Assembly (NCBI GenBank): GCA_030141605.1
Contig: JAQGDQ010000542.1
Coordinates: forward strand, 62,001-126,000
DNA from: Tubiluchus corallicola
Lineage: Eukaryota > Priapulida > Priapulimorpha > Priapulimorphida > Tubiluchidae
Direction of reading: 5' to 3'
Length of the DNA stretch: 64,000 bases
Of this stretch, positions 10,498 to 21,610 are shown in pieces. Under the pieces are notes generated by a model. It was given only the letters and a program-made list of their open reading frames with translations, had not been told where the DNA came from and did not search any database. The translations under genes and the position numbers were made by a program. Position 1 is the first letter of the stretch, and each line of letters opens with the position of its first letter.

Positions 10498-13400
10498 TTA
10501 TCCTTGACAGGAGAAACAGTGCTGGAATTCCGTCCAGATGGACCTGATCACGTACCGATCGGCCTCGTTGATGACATCCTCCTCGTTGTAGATGCGCATG
10601 AAGCACCTCTGCAGTTCGTTGCGACGGTGGAGGTGCTCATCGTAGGGGGAATAACGCAGTATACCGTACATTAGAGATAAATATTCAGTTCGTGTCTGAA
10701 AAGTAGAAATAGCTTCATTTTAAAGATTAAAAAAGATAGGCAATGAATAATTCTTAATGAAAAAAATGTTCTGTGACTGTAAGGAAAATTTGGCAGGATA
10801 GCCCTGGCCACTCTCGTCGTGTCGCATCATCGCTACGCATGCACAGTGTAGAGATGTCATGTCCTCTATAGCATCATATGCACGCACACACACACACCCA
10901 CACCCACACGCACCCCCACCGGTGGGTTGCAAAACAGCATAATATTTTACAATTTTTTCATAAGAAACGAAATTGCAAGAAAAAGGGTTAAAAGCGACAA
11001 ACAAAAATTTGCCAATATTTTGATTCTTACTTTCAGTTTAACTGTACAACTCAAATTACTCAACAGTTATGTATTCCTATCAACTCTAGCTACGGTTTAA
11101 CTGTACAACTCAAATTACTCAACAGCTATGTATTCGTATCAACTCTAGCTACGGTTTAACTGTACAACTCAAATTACTCAACAGTTACGTATTCGTATCG
11201 ACTCTAGCTACGGTTTGACTATACAACTCAAATTACTCAACAGTTACGTATTCGTATCAACTCTAGCTACGGTTTAACTGTACAACTCAAATTACTCAAC
11301 AGTTACGTATTCGTATCAACTCTAGCTACGGTTTAACTGACAACTCAAATTACTCAACAGTTACGTATTCGTATCAACTCTAGCTACGGTTTAACTGTAC
11401 AACTCAAATTACTCAACAGTTACGTATTCGTATGAACTCTAGCTATGGTTTAACTGACAACTCAAATTACTCAACAGTTACATATTCGTATCAACTCTAG
11501 CTACGGTTTAACTGACAACTCAAATTACTCAACAGTTACGTATTCGTATCAACTCTAGCTACAGTTTAACTGTACAACTCAAATTACTCAACAGTTACGT
11601 ATTCGTATCAACTCTAGCTACGGTTTAACTGTACAACTCAAATTACTCAACAGTTACGTATTCGTATCAACTCTAGCTACGAATGTGTTGATTCAATGCC
11701 AGCAGCTTTCTCAAATACGAAATTAAGATTAGAATTAACAATAGCCGAGAACTGAATTATACCCTGTACAACTAGTAGCAGCCAAAAGGCTAGTGTCTCT
11801 TGTTCAAATCGAAATTAGTTCACAGTTTTTTCACTTTTAAAATTTTTCGGTTTTTTTGGATTAATTTGACTTGAGCTTTTATGTAAATTATTTAGGTTTG
11901 AAATTTGTATTATCATTAGTTGCAGTCCCAGGCATTATAGTGTTGGCATAAAATCCACTTCATCTTTAAAAAGTGTCAAATATTACCAGTTATTATTTCA
12001 CTAAGGTGATACATAAATAGTACCATACCTTGTCACCAGGTGGCAGGTCAGACAGCTGTCGCACAATAATGTCTATGAGCACCATCGCATCATTCGTGTA
12101 CAGCAAGCCAGCAGTTTCGTTTGCTGAGTACATGTCGGCAAAGAATTTCAAAACAGAGTCCTGCGGCTTGGGTTTGTGATTGAAGATTCTCACGGGATCA
12201 TCTGGAATGAGGCAGATTGATTATAGCCAACAGCTGAGACACTTACATTTAACGAACATTTAAAAGTGTAATCACTAAAAGTACAACTAGTACCCTAAGA
12301 CATTATAGTTAAGAACATTGACTAAACACACTCTACAGCAACAGGTGAATAGAAGGTAAGCAAATGGAAGAACCAATTGCTTGCTCTATTTGAAAATGCC
12401 TGAAACAAATTCATCTTCTGCATACTTTAGCAACAAAGTGGATGCATCATGCATCAGCATCCTCGTCTACTTTACATCAGACAAAATTTGACAAGTTAAA
12501 CAAAAGCATTTTACAAATATGGTTTTTAGTAATCAACACAGCTTAGCATCCAATTTGTGCAGTAACATTCGATGCGGCGGGCCAGTAACATTCGATGCGG
12601 CGGGCCAAATGCTGAATGAACTATATCTCTATAGAAAGCTAAATTCAACGAGATCAAACCTGTTAAACTGAAACTACCACTACCGTTCTACTGCAGGAAT
12701 TGTAGCTCTTGCAAATGCCACATCTCTCTTTTGGAATATTAAAAAGAGCTCAATCACAAAAAAGCAGGTAAACATCCCTCAGCATTTGTTTACCCAAGTT
12801 CTTCACAATTCTCCTATAAGACAGATTTTTGCAAAATAGTTCAAAAACCAAGTAAGCACAGCACCCCAGCAATCTCTGAAGCACGGCATAAATTCAATCT
12901 ACCTGACCCACTCTACAACTCACCTCCTCTGTTGACTAACAACATCACTTTTTCTGTGAAGACCTTGGCAGTGCCCCTCCTAGCTAGGGCTTGCATCACG
13001 AAGCTCTCGCTCGGCAAGGAAAAGTGGAGATTAAATGCAAGAATCACATTTACAAATAGATCAGGTGTCTGCTCTACATCATCAAACTCCGGAGGCGACT
13101 CGATGTTATCAATGAGGAAACTGATGAACTCCTCATTCAGGTGTTCTGAAAGTAATTAGGCATGGGAATGTGAGTGAAGCAACATTCAAGCCGGTCACGA
13201 ACAGTGAGATGGGTAACTGGCAGTCTGACAATTTCGCAAAATGTTTTGTTTAAAACTATTGTGTTCTCTATTTATGCAGGACAAGACATTGATGTGATGT
13301 CATGAAAATGGGCGTTACATCACAGACGAACACTGTAGATTGTGATCATGCTTATCACAGCGCAGCACCTATTTGGGCATATGAATGTGCCAAATAGGTG

Positions 13401-16400
13401 CTATTGCGAGTCTTAGTGGATTCCCATAGCGGCACATAGATTTGAAAGTTTAACAATATTTAAGTAACCAAGGTGATCATTATTTAATCTAAGCTTTGCT
13501 TATTGTAGTTTTTAGTATATTAGAGCACACTTTATTTTGAACTAACATCGAAGCAATTGTCTGGTTTTCCTTTAATAATCTTCAGAAAAAAACAGTTATT
13601 ATCTTACGCTTACAAATTACTAGGAACGAACGAAAACAACTGCTTACCATAATGATGAAAATTCTTACCAAAATGATAAAAAGTCTTATCATAATGATGA
13701 AAATTCTTACCAAAATGATAAAAAGTCTTATCATAATGATGAAAATTCTTACCATAATGATGAACCGGCAATGGCTCACCCATTGATAATACCATAGAGA
13801 GAACCATAGCAGAATAACACAACCTCTTTATATCTGAAATAAACATGTCCATATATATAGTAGATAAATTCATAATGCAGCAGCAAATGACTGTTAGGCC
13901 AGCAATAAAAATATTCCTGTTTCCGTCTAATCGCACAAGTTATATTTTTTGTCACACAGTTAAGTTCATAATTTTATAATTTTTTTGTATATTCATACTT
14001 ACCTGACACAGTCATGTAAAAGTGTATATTTTGTATATGCTTTAGTAATTCATATACTTACCTGACACAGTCAGACAAAAGTGCATTTTTTAAATTTAAA
14101 ACGTAAAAAGCAATAGTTATTATAACACCGTTGTTTCGGTGAGGACACAGACGTGTTTTTCTATGGCTAACTCTTGGCCAGGGTTGCCATTTTGTATCAT
14201 GCTGATTATCATATTGGAGGCTAAAAAATATCTTATTTTCTGCCAAATCAGCATATTAACGGCCGAGTGTGTTGCTATTTATATCATAATTATCAGAACA
14301 TATGCTCATACCGTACAAAAAAGAAACTATATAATAATAAATAATAGTACAAGCTAGAAATGCGAAACAAAAAAACAGTGTGCATTTAAAAAAAATTAGA
14401 ACAGTACTTTTAACCAATAGGAAATAAACAAACTTTGATTTCAACTGATTTTAAATATTTCACAATTCAGCTTTAAACATTCACAAAGCTCAACAATGAC
14501 AATGTTAGAGCTTAAATCCTCCCTCCTACTGATGTCTTTTGGATTCATGAGATAACACAGAAACATTTTTTGTTGCCAGCCTTATATTGGTCAATATAAT
14601 TATATAAAAAGCTATTTGAGTGGTATCTATGGTAAACACATATATGTAAAATTGCATTAAAAATAAAAATCAATTCAATCTACAATTACAATAAAGTTTT
14701 ATTAATAAAATAAAATTAAAGCAATATTTAAAAGCCATGTCAAGAGCGTCAAGAAAAATATGACCAAAAATTTTAACTCTTTTGAATCTGTCTATCCCAA
14801 ACAAACAATATATGCCCCTTGATACGTAATTTCAATTCTTGCTTATCAGAATGCTAAAATGAAACCTTTTAAGCACAGTCTGCAAGAGTCTCTGCATCAA
14901 AGGTTTTGACAACTAGTTTACTCGGATTCAAAATGTTCGTTTCTGACAAAAAATTTGGAACGGCAAAATTTCTGTGAAAAGATTTCAGCAAAAAGGAACC
15001 TATAACTTAAGCTTTCCACAAAATGAATAAAATTGTATGGCAATGAATGCAACCTAAGTGTCCAAAATCTTGCAAATGGTGCAATGAAATATTATACAAG
15101 CAGTTTCGAAATTACATTTAAATATTTAAACACAATTTGGATAGCCAGTTAACATAGCGAAAGCTTTTCTAATGCACCGTCTTGTCAGAGTTAGTTAAAT
15201 TATTGAGGCGACTTTGCAACTTAAATTAAAAGTACACTATGTAATCCTTTTTCAGCAAGAAAAGATACTGATTAGATATTGATTAAAAAAAATATTGAAT
15301 AAGTATTAATTAAGTATCAATTGATACCTGATTTGTTGCTCTTCATGTCTCTTACAAGTTCTAGTGGAAGCACGGAGGTGAGTAAGATGGAGATAATCTT
15401 CTTGTCTAATTCACACAAAGCTCCAAACACTTGCAGCATCAGTATTCTTATTGACACTCGGCTTTCCTAAAACAACATTCTCAACAATAATTACAGCCTT
15501 CTTACAACTTGTCTAAATAGGTGTTTTTTACTATCAATTTGTACATGCTACAGCACAATGCAAGCCAGAATGCAGAACTCAGCGGGGGTCTATTTAATGA
15601 ATTGCTTGTGGCGTTACTGGAGCCCGACTCATTATTAAAGAAAAACCGGACGATTGTGTAGACATTAGTTCAAAATAAAGAATGCTCTAAAATATTGAAA
15701 ACTGCAATAGCTTATTTTAAATCAAAGCTTAGATTAAATAATAATTACTTAGGATACTGACATTTTGTTAAACTTTCAAAGCTATGCGCGGCTCAGGTGA
15801 ATCTACTAAGATTGGCAATGGCACTTTTTTGTCACGTGTGCGTGGCCGACAAACAGAAGACAGTACCGTAATAACCATGATCATGAACTGCAGTGCTAGT
15901 TTCATGACGTCATATGATGCAGAAGGCATTTTTGTGACATCATGCATTTAAGCAGTACTATAACACACCACAATGTGCTTGACGCACAAGGGAAAACGCC
16001 TGCCATTGCACAAACAGTGGTTAGTTTCTGACATAAACAAGAGCTGTGTTCGGTTGCCGTTAATTAACTTTCTAAGCTAATTATTCAAACATAAGGAACA
16101 ATTGTTAACTTTTATAGGCAACAAAATGTATATTTTGGACAGTATTTTTAAAATGAGATTGAGTCTAAACAATCGTCCGGCCTTCCTTTAAGATTTGTCA
16201 CTGAACAACCAGAAGTCTATATATATATATATCTGGTTTAAAGCAAAACCATATACATATCCTCTCATTATGAAAAAACACTTTTAAATATTAAAATATT
16301 TATGAGTGATGCTGCCAGGCTGCCAGGAACTATTATTGAATCCAAACGACCACATAACCCTCACGTAGAGCGTGTACCTAAAAGTTTGGCCGTGAACTCG

Positions 16401-17450
16401 TTGCTAATACATTTTGTTCAGCAAGTTCGAACGCTAAAACTATATTTCTTGCTATGTACAATAAGACAGACTCAACTATTACTCTAATAAAGCCAAAAAT
16501 TCGCTGTATTACTCTTATCAAACTGTGGTCAACTCTGGTCAGCAGTCTCGAAGGGACACCATGCAAAAAGCAACAAATGCAAGTTTATGGCGTATACGAT
16601 TATATAGAACTATACAAAAACACTGATATGAAATACAAGGGATTTAAATGTAAGTAAAAATGAGATTTGTTTTTAAATGACAAACATATCTATTTACTGA
16701 CAGTTACAGTCAACGTCGGATATAAGGGACACCTTGGGACTGAAAAAAACTGTCCCTTATATCCGAAGTTGAGTCAGACCGAGGGTGTATCTAGACCTGT
16801 ACTTTTCTGTACTTTTACCCATATTTTTATAGATTATTGCTATACATTCAGTGCAAACAGTGTGTAGGAAGCTCTTTCAGCGATGCAACATGTATGTGAC
16901 CACGGAAACCAAACTGTTCGAAGGACGAGTTTGCAAAAAGTTGAGGTTAAAAATCGATCAATTTCGCTTTGATCATAGGGTCCCTTATATGTGAGGTAAT
17001 TTACTTAGGTTTCTATTACGCAAGACCTGAAGATATCGTACCTTATAAACGAAGATTTTTACATATGAAAAACGTTACAAAGAATCGGGACCGGTGTTGG
17101 TGGTCCCTTATAAGCGAGTACCTTATACCCGAGGTTGACTGTATTTATTTTTGCTCCTTTCATACACTTTCTTCAGTGCTCATCCAATAAGTTTAACTCT
17201 GTACAATGATAAAGTATCTTTCTTATTCACAGCGGTTTATTTTAGCGTACATTTACCTGGTATACATAGTAGCGTGATTAGCAATTTAACAGCAATCAAT
17301 TACCGAATATTTGGACTGCTCACAAAACTTAACATCTAATTTCTGATTCGAGAGCAGACCTACCATCTGATAATACTGCACTAGATTGAGAATACACTCG
17401 TAACTGTCCCTGGTTATCACCATTCGGCATGTTGCTGGATTGGCATTTGT
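10498..17450 (-). CDS. NCKIPSD: NCKIPSD exons 4-9: SPIN90/Ldb17 Arp2/3-activating helical domain
   Basis: Exons 17364-17450, 15328-15466, 13753-13833, 12924-13145, 12029-12201 and 10498-10695 encode a continuous helical-repeat domain. Blocks read in order are YECILNLVQYYQM, SRVSIRILMLQVFGALCELD, SVLPLELVRDM, LCYSAMVLSMVLSMGEPLP, EQTPDLFVNVILAFNLHFSL, RIFNHKPKPQDSVLKFFADM, YTNDAMVLIDIIVRQLSDL and TEYLSLMYGILRYSPYDEHL. The C-terminus is EFQHCFSCQG then TAA. All junctions are GT-AG with matching phases. The introns carry a 59 bp minisatellite (11035-11683), TTAA MITEs and a pogo-like MITE. Confidence 0.93.
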
Positions 17451-20400
17451 CTAAGAAAAAAATCAATAATTAGTACCGTGAAAGATTATAACCTCACGTT
17501 TACGTTTCTTGCTATAGTTTTTTCAGCTGCGACTGTTGCTAATCGATTACTTAATGCGATTATTTGAATTTTCAAATGCTTGTACACAGTTTTATGGCTG
17601 TCTTAATGGTTCTGTGATTGGTTAAAGCAACATGGTTGAGATGTTACTGTTTCAATGGACATGTTTTGAAAACTAACTTCTGAGCTTCCCTTTGGCTTAT
17701 TAACATAGTAACCTATAATTAAGATTGAAGCCCATCATTAAGACAGCAAATAAAACATACACAGATAGTATGAATAGAATGACTCTAAATGCAAAACTTG
17801 ACTAATTAAAGGCATTTCTCTAAACATAACTTTGATGTTTCAACTTCACTTCCTTAATATGGTTTCCGAAACATCATTGGTAAAACATAAACAAACACAG
17901 ATGCATCAGTGTTTTTTCTTTACACTTGGCAATTTTCCTAACAACACTTTATTGACTTTAGCTCTAAATGATTCTTAACAATAGAAATAAATAAAAATAT
18001 TTGCCCTGAGCTTAGCCAAAGTCTTTAAACAATTGCACCAGCTGACAGATGATGTCAGGCCACAGTGTCACCGCATTATAGTGTCTCAGCAACAAAACCT
18101 AATATGATTGCTCACCAAGATCCAAAATTTCTGTTTCCTGTGCTGTCCCTCGTTTATGTAATGTGCTTTCCGATGAGGTCAAAAACTCGTGTTTTTAAAT
18201 GTCAAATTAAAACACTCTTATTCTTAGAAGCTTTTTAACGTTTCGTTATACTAATATCTGTCTGGATGACGTACAAGTAAAGTTAGTCTTTTAAATTTAT
18301 ACATATCTGTTGTCTTTAAAATGCGGTTTCTAGATTTTTTGTGAATAATAAAAAAATTGTATGCCAAAGAGCAGTTTTAGGCATAAATCTGTAAAGTTAA
18401 GTATAAATTTCAGGCAATAACATTCTCATTACAGTAAGTTCTCGCTTAACGAGTCCCTATTTAGTGACGTTTCATTTTAACGATGCTCAACATCTAACAC
18501 TTTTTTCACATTTCATTTTAACGACAATTTTTTTACTTTGCCGAAAGCCAATTTTCATTTTATCAACAACTTTTTTTACTTAATTTGAAGCACTAAAATG
18601 GCATAATGCATAATTCTGTTTTAAAAGTGCATCAGTAATGTAAATAATGCAATTATTATACACATTTTTGCTTCTCGACTGACTACTATACCAACTGCCA
18701 TTCTTATCAAGGGAGACCTGTGAACAAACTTTGTGTATAGAAATTCTACCTGCAATCTGTTCCTATAACAACCAGAATACATAGTAAATGACACCACTCT
18801 AATATGGTAAAACTCCTAAAGTGGCCTCATGCAGCGCTTGACTTTGACTCCGCAGTGTTTATTGTTTAATGGCTGCCTAGGCTTAAACTTTAATGAAAGA
18901 GAAGCCACTAGCTAGATACATATTGGTAAGAAAGAAAGGTGGTTTCAAGCAAGCAGAAAGAAATTAATTAGCAGAAACCATAAAAAAACTCATAAAACGT
19001 TTAATTTTTTTCCAGTGGAACATATCTCAATTCTTTTACATTAGTTTCCATGGCAGTTTTGGTTTCGTTTGACTACGTTTAGCTTAACATCGCGTTTTGC
19101 TTGAACACATTAGCGTAGTTAAGCGAGGACTTACTGTATTATTTAATGTAATTCAAGGATCTTACCAAAATAGATAAGAGTTCCTCTAAGTACTCAAGAA
19201 TAACGGCCTCATCTTCATGCAGAGCCCAGCTTCTCTGTTGACTATCGTCTTTACAGTCTCTCAACTCGGAGAAAATCACCAGCAATCTCTTAGCGTCGTG
19301 CGTGTTCAAACCGTCATCACATTGAGTGTTAGTGACCACATCTAGCACCTTCTGCAGCTCGCCGGCTATTCCAGGCATGGCCTCGCCGACCCGAGACAAC
19401 ACCGTAACCACGGCGACCTTGGACTTCTCGTAACTCAGACTGGTGTTGACGCGCACTGACTCGATCAGGTTTGTGCCGAGAGACATGTGCGCATCCTCTT
19501 TTAACTTTATCAGTGACTTGTCGGGAGACATAGGCGACGTCGTATTATCTTTCGAGCAAATAAAATTCACTGTTTTCTTTGTCGATGATTTTAATGATTC
19601 ATCACTTGGGACGTTTTTTGTCTCGGGATGTCCAGATGTCGTTAACGGTTCGTCGATAATTTCCATATAGTCCGGTTCATAGACGTTATCATACGGTGAA
19701 TGTACCGTCTCCTTTCTGGTCGTCTCGGATGATCTGCTTTTATCTTCAGATTTGACCAAAGACGACAAGCGATTTGGAGGGGGAGGAGGAGCGGGCCTAG
19801 CTTTGTGAGGACGAATGGGAGGTTTGATTTCTCCTCCATTTGTAAAGGCAGTGTGCGAGGTTCGAGTGTGGGAGGACCGTTGAAGGGAAGGCGAATGTGC
19901 AGGTGGAGGCGGTGGAGCGTTTCTCTTCCGAGGTGACAGCTGAGTAGATGAGCTAACATCTTCGTAACCGAATCGTCGATCTGCAAGTTTTCTGAAATAT
20001 AAAAAACACCATTTTTAAAGATGAAATCGGAAGGTTCCCGACTTTTGATATAGCGACCTCATGTCTAATACTGACAACATAAAATGTGGGATTAAGAGGT
20101 GTCGTTGGTGAATTAACACTAAAACAAAAAAGGGAGGTCTACCTCTTACGAGAAAAACATTTGGGAAGCAGCAGAAGCACGTGGAAAAATGACAAAGCAC
20201 TAGAAAACTGTACTCTTATATCAACAATACTGAGATCATAAGAATTTACAAGTTTAGTAATTAATCAAATTTAAAATAATCCACTGCAAGCGGATCTTTT
20301 TAAATTTGTATAACTACTAAACGTTTTATCCCATTTTAACTTAAAATTACTCATTTTTTGGTATTTCTCATAACTGAAAACTGCACGAAGGTGCACATTT

Positions 20401-21610
20401 TCTTTTCCTTGCTGTTTGTCTTATATAAATACAATATTTAATTTCCAAACATAAGTTTAGACTCATTTTAATTTATTTCATTCATGTATCTTGTAACAGG
20501 GTAATGGTGCTTGTCACTGTATGTATATTCTTTAAAAAAAATTATATTTTGTAACTTTCTGCCGTGCTGTAATTCAACCCTTTGGTTGTAACAATGATGC
20601 CCAAACTGATATGTCCTAAGCCCTAATATTAATACCATTAAGAATACTTTTTGAACAAAGATGTTTAATTTTATTTTATGTTTGTTTTATATCGTAATGT
20701 ATCGATTTTTATTTTAGTATTAGAACTGACATTTGAATAATAGCATACTAAAATAAGATCTGATATGCACAGAACCTAAATGACGAATGCTTAAGTTCTA
20801 AAATTCAATTTATTTTCAATATAATAAACTAACAGAAGGTTTTGCTGTTGCTGTAAAGTATACTTTCCCCCGGCAGCCATTGCTGATAAATGGATTGCTT
20901 CAATAGCGCGGTCAACTGACAACAGTACGTCGTCACACGGTACCTAGAAAGTACATAACAAGTTAATTACTAGCTCACTAATTACTAAAAATACAAAAAT
21001 TATATTGTGATTAACACACTCACCTTACTTAAATGAAAAAATGATTATAATTATGCATGCTTCTATAGATAACTTAATAATGTAAATAAGGATGAAGTAA
21101 ATAATGTAATAATAGCAATGGTATAAGAGCAATGAAACTGAAAGTTGAGAAAGGAAAACATCATATGTAATTACGACTTTGAGTGAGCCTTAAAGAGTGA
21201 AAAAATTTTAATTACGAATTTGAATTATCTGATTATCTGTCAATGCACCAACATATATATATATATATGTGTGTATGTATATATACATACATACATACAC
21301 ACATGTACACACATACATATATACACTACACATATATACAATACATACACTCATGTATATAAACACACACACGCATGCACACATACACATATATGTACCC
21401 ATATTTAAATGGGGGAGAAAACAGTTTACTCTTCTTACTGACCTCATCTTTAGTAATGTAAGTCACAGGTACAAAACCTATTTTCCGTTCAGCATTTTGT
21501 ACTTGCCACCAATTCTGGTTAGAAGAATCCAAAATAACAAAACTTTCGCCTTCATTGAAGCTCAAACTTCTGGCATCATTTGCACGAAAATTATATAGCG
21601 CTTTGTACAT
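10498..21610 (-). CDS. NCKIPSD: NCK-interacting protein with SH3 domain (SPIN90/DIP/WISH), complete nine-exon gene
   Basis: Actin regulator that binds Nck and N-WASP and, through its C-terminal domain, activates Arp2/3 to start unbranched filaments. In transcription order the exons are 21443-21610, 20834-20943, 19166-19991, 17364-17450, 15328-15466, 13753-13833, 12924-13145, 12029-12201 and 10498-10695. They total 2004 nt: 667 codons plus TAA at 10498-10500, and every intron phase agrees. The start ATG at 21610 gives MYKALYNFRANDARSLSFNE, aligned with the known family start; an in-frame TAG lies 18 nt upstream. Diagnostic blocks include DRAIEAIHLSAMAAGGKY, AQQ-like SQQRSWALHEDEAVI, LCYSAMVLSMVLSMGEPLP, TNDAMVLIDIIVRQLSDLPP and EYLSLMYGILRYSPY. 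The length is close to the vertebrate protein (about 720 residues). Exon 5 has a second copy at 34182-34320, and exon 6 ends in a tandemly repeated donor. Confidence 0.95.
11035..11683. repeat. Minisatellite, about 57-60 bp unit, roughly eleven copies
   Basis: The unit reads AACTGTACAACTCAAATTAC then TCAACAGTTACGTATTCGTA and TCAACTCTAGCTACGGTTT. Copies are highly alike, differing mainly by loss of GT in ACTGTACAAC, which points to recent expansion. It lies in NCKIPSD intron 8, about 345 bases from exon 8, and does not copy exon sequence. Confidence 0.95.
12558..12606. repeat. 26-bp direct duplication (CATTCGATGCGGCGGGCCA)
   Basis: The phrase AGTAACATTCGATGCGGCGG GCCA occurs twice back to back in NCKIPSD intron 7. 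It is locally GC-rich compared with its surroundings. No function is evident. Confidence 0.7.
13290..13575. mobile_element. TTAA-flanked MITE fragment (AGGAAAACC family), worn copy
   Basis: The right end is GTCTGGTTTTCCTTTAA, with the TTAA at 13572-13575. Interior words match, in reverse orientation, the element at 15635-16191: TTTATTTTGAACTAACATC, AATAATG/AAGCTTTG, and the GATGTCATGAAAATG block. The left end is not clear. It lies in NCKIPSD intron 6. Confidence 0.6.
13639..13768 (-). repeat. NCKIPSD: Exon-end/donor minisatellite at NCKIPSD exon 6 (21 bp unit, 42 bp higher-order)
   Basis: On the coding (minus) strand, exon 6 ends CATCATTATG and the intron begins GTAAGAATTTT. These 21 bp (GTAAGAATTTTCATCATTATG) alternate with a diverged sister unit (ATAAGACTTTTTATCATTTT G). 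Extra GTAAG donors therefore occur after positions 13711, 13669 and 13648, in addition to the exon end at 13753. All steps (42, 42, 21) are multiples of three and no stop codon intervenes. Confidence 0.9.
15328..15466 (-). CDS. NCKIPSD: NCKIPSD exon 5 (source of the duplicated exon)
   Basis: The exon has 139 nt: 46 codons plus one base, bounded by a CCTAAAAC-side acceptor and a GTATCA donor. It encodes ESRVSIRILMLQVFGALCEL then the block ending ELVRDMKSNKS. It is part of the SPIN90 helical domain and fits the phases of exons 4 and 6. The exon with about 330 bp of downstream intron and all sequence up to the upstream MITE is present a second time at 33852-35033. Confidence 0.93.
15635..16191. 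mobile_element. TTAA-flanked MITE (AGGAAAACC / AAAGAAAAACCGGACGATTG family), full copy
   Basis: The left end is TTAAAGAAAAACCGGACGAT and the right end ATCGTCCGGCCTTCCTTTAA, a clear inverted pair of about 25 bp with TTAA at both edges (15635-15638 and 16188-16191). It is 557 bp and non-coding. TTAA target duplications are typical of piggyBac-type elements, but the termini do not show the classical CCC start, so the superfamily is left open. It sits in NCKIPSD intron 4. Confidence 0.75.
16705..17143. mobile_element. pogo/Tigger-like MITE with TACAGTCAACCTCGG ends
   Basis: The left end TACAGTCAACGTCGGATATA and right end TATACCCGAGGTTGACTGTA are inverted repeats flanked by TA. Words of the form CCCTTATA-x-x-CGA repeat internally (16756, 16980, 17105). 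Length is about 440 bp, with no transposase. The CAGT...CTCG terminal style and TA target fit pogo/Tigger-type elements. It lies in NCKIPSD intron 4. Confidence 0.75.
18430..19138. mobile_element. pogo/Tigger-like MITE with TACAGTAAGTCCTCGCTTAA ends
   Basis: The left end TACAGTAAGTTCTCGCTTAA and right end TTAAGCGAGGACTTACTGTA form a near-perfect 20 bp inverted repeat including the TA target. It is about 709 bp without coding capacity. Interior words repeat the theme ATTTTAACGA. It sits in NCKIPSD intron 3, only 28 bases from the donor of exon 3. Confidence 0.85.
19166..19991 (-). CDS. NCKIPSD: NCKIPSD exon 3: proline-rich and tyrosine-rich linker, start of the helical C-terminal domain
   Basis: The largest exon of the gene. 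In residue order from about 94 it has a YEDV motif, a basic-proline motif PRKRNAPPPPPAH (about 113-125), a second polyproline KARPAPPPPPNR (about 156-167), and an acidic tyrosine cluster SPYDNVYEPDYMEII (about 191-205). The last part (from about 245) is helical and matches the start of the SPIN90 C-terminal domain: NLIESVRVNTSLSYEKSKVA, ending DDSQQRSWALHEDEAVILEY. The two polyproline runs are expected ligands for SH3/profilin-type partners (family knowledge). Use of the tyrosines for SH2 binding is inference. It is bounded by TTTCAG and GTAAGA. Confidence 0.93.
21252..21400. repeat. Compound AT / ACAT / AC microsatellite
   Basis: Runs of ATATAT, TACATACATAC and ACACAC interleave. Open frames of Tyr/Thr/His/Ile across it on both strands are repeat artefacts. 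It lies just inside NCKIPSD intron 1, adjacent to the SH3 exon donor. Confidence 0.95.
21443..21610 (-). CDS. NCKIPSD: NCKIPSD exon 1: N-terminal SH3 domain
   Basis: Fifty-six codons form a nearly complete SH3 domain in one exon. ALYNF is the ALYDF-like start, ESFVILDSSNQNWWQVQN has the conserved tandem tryptophans, and GFVPVTYI is the G-x-V-P-x-x-Y end. In this family the SH3 domain binds proline-rich partners. The exon ends in phase 0 at a GTCAGT donor. An adjacent AC/AT microsatellite (about 21252-21400) fills the start of the next intron. Confidence 0.93.

Noticed and set aside
19642-19986. Alternative minus-strand frame starting MQIDDSVTKMLAHLLSCH
   Set aside because: It overlaps NCKIPSD exon 3 in another frame. 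The frame giving the polyproline motifs is the one that joins exons 2 and 4 in phase.
21208-21447. Tyr/Cys/Val-rich frames on both strands near the SH3 exon
   Set aside because: They are translations of an AC/AT microsatellite. The genuine exon ends at 21443.
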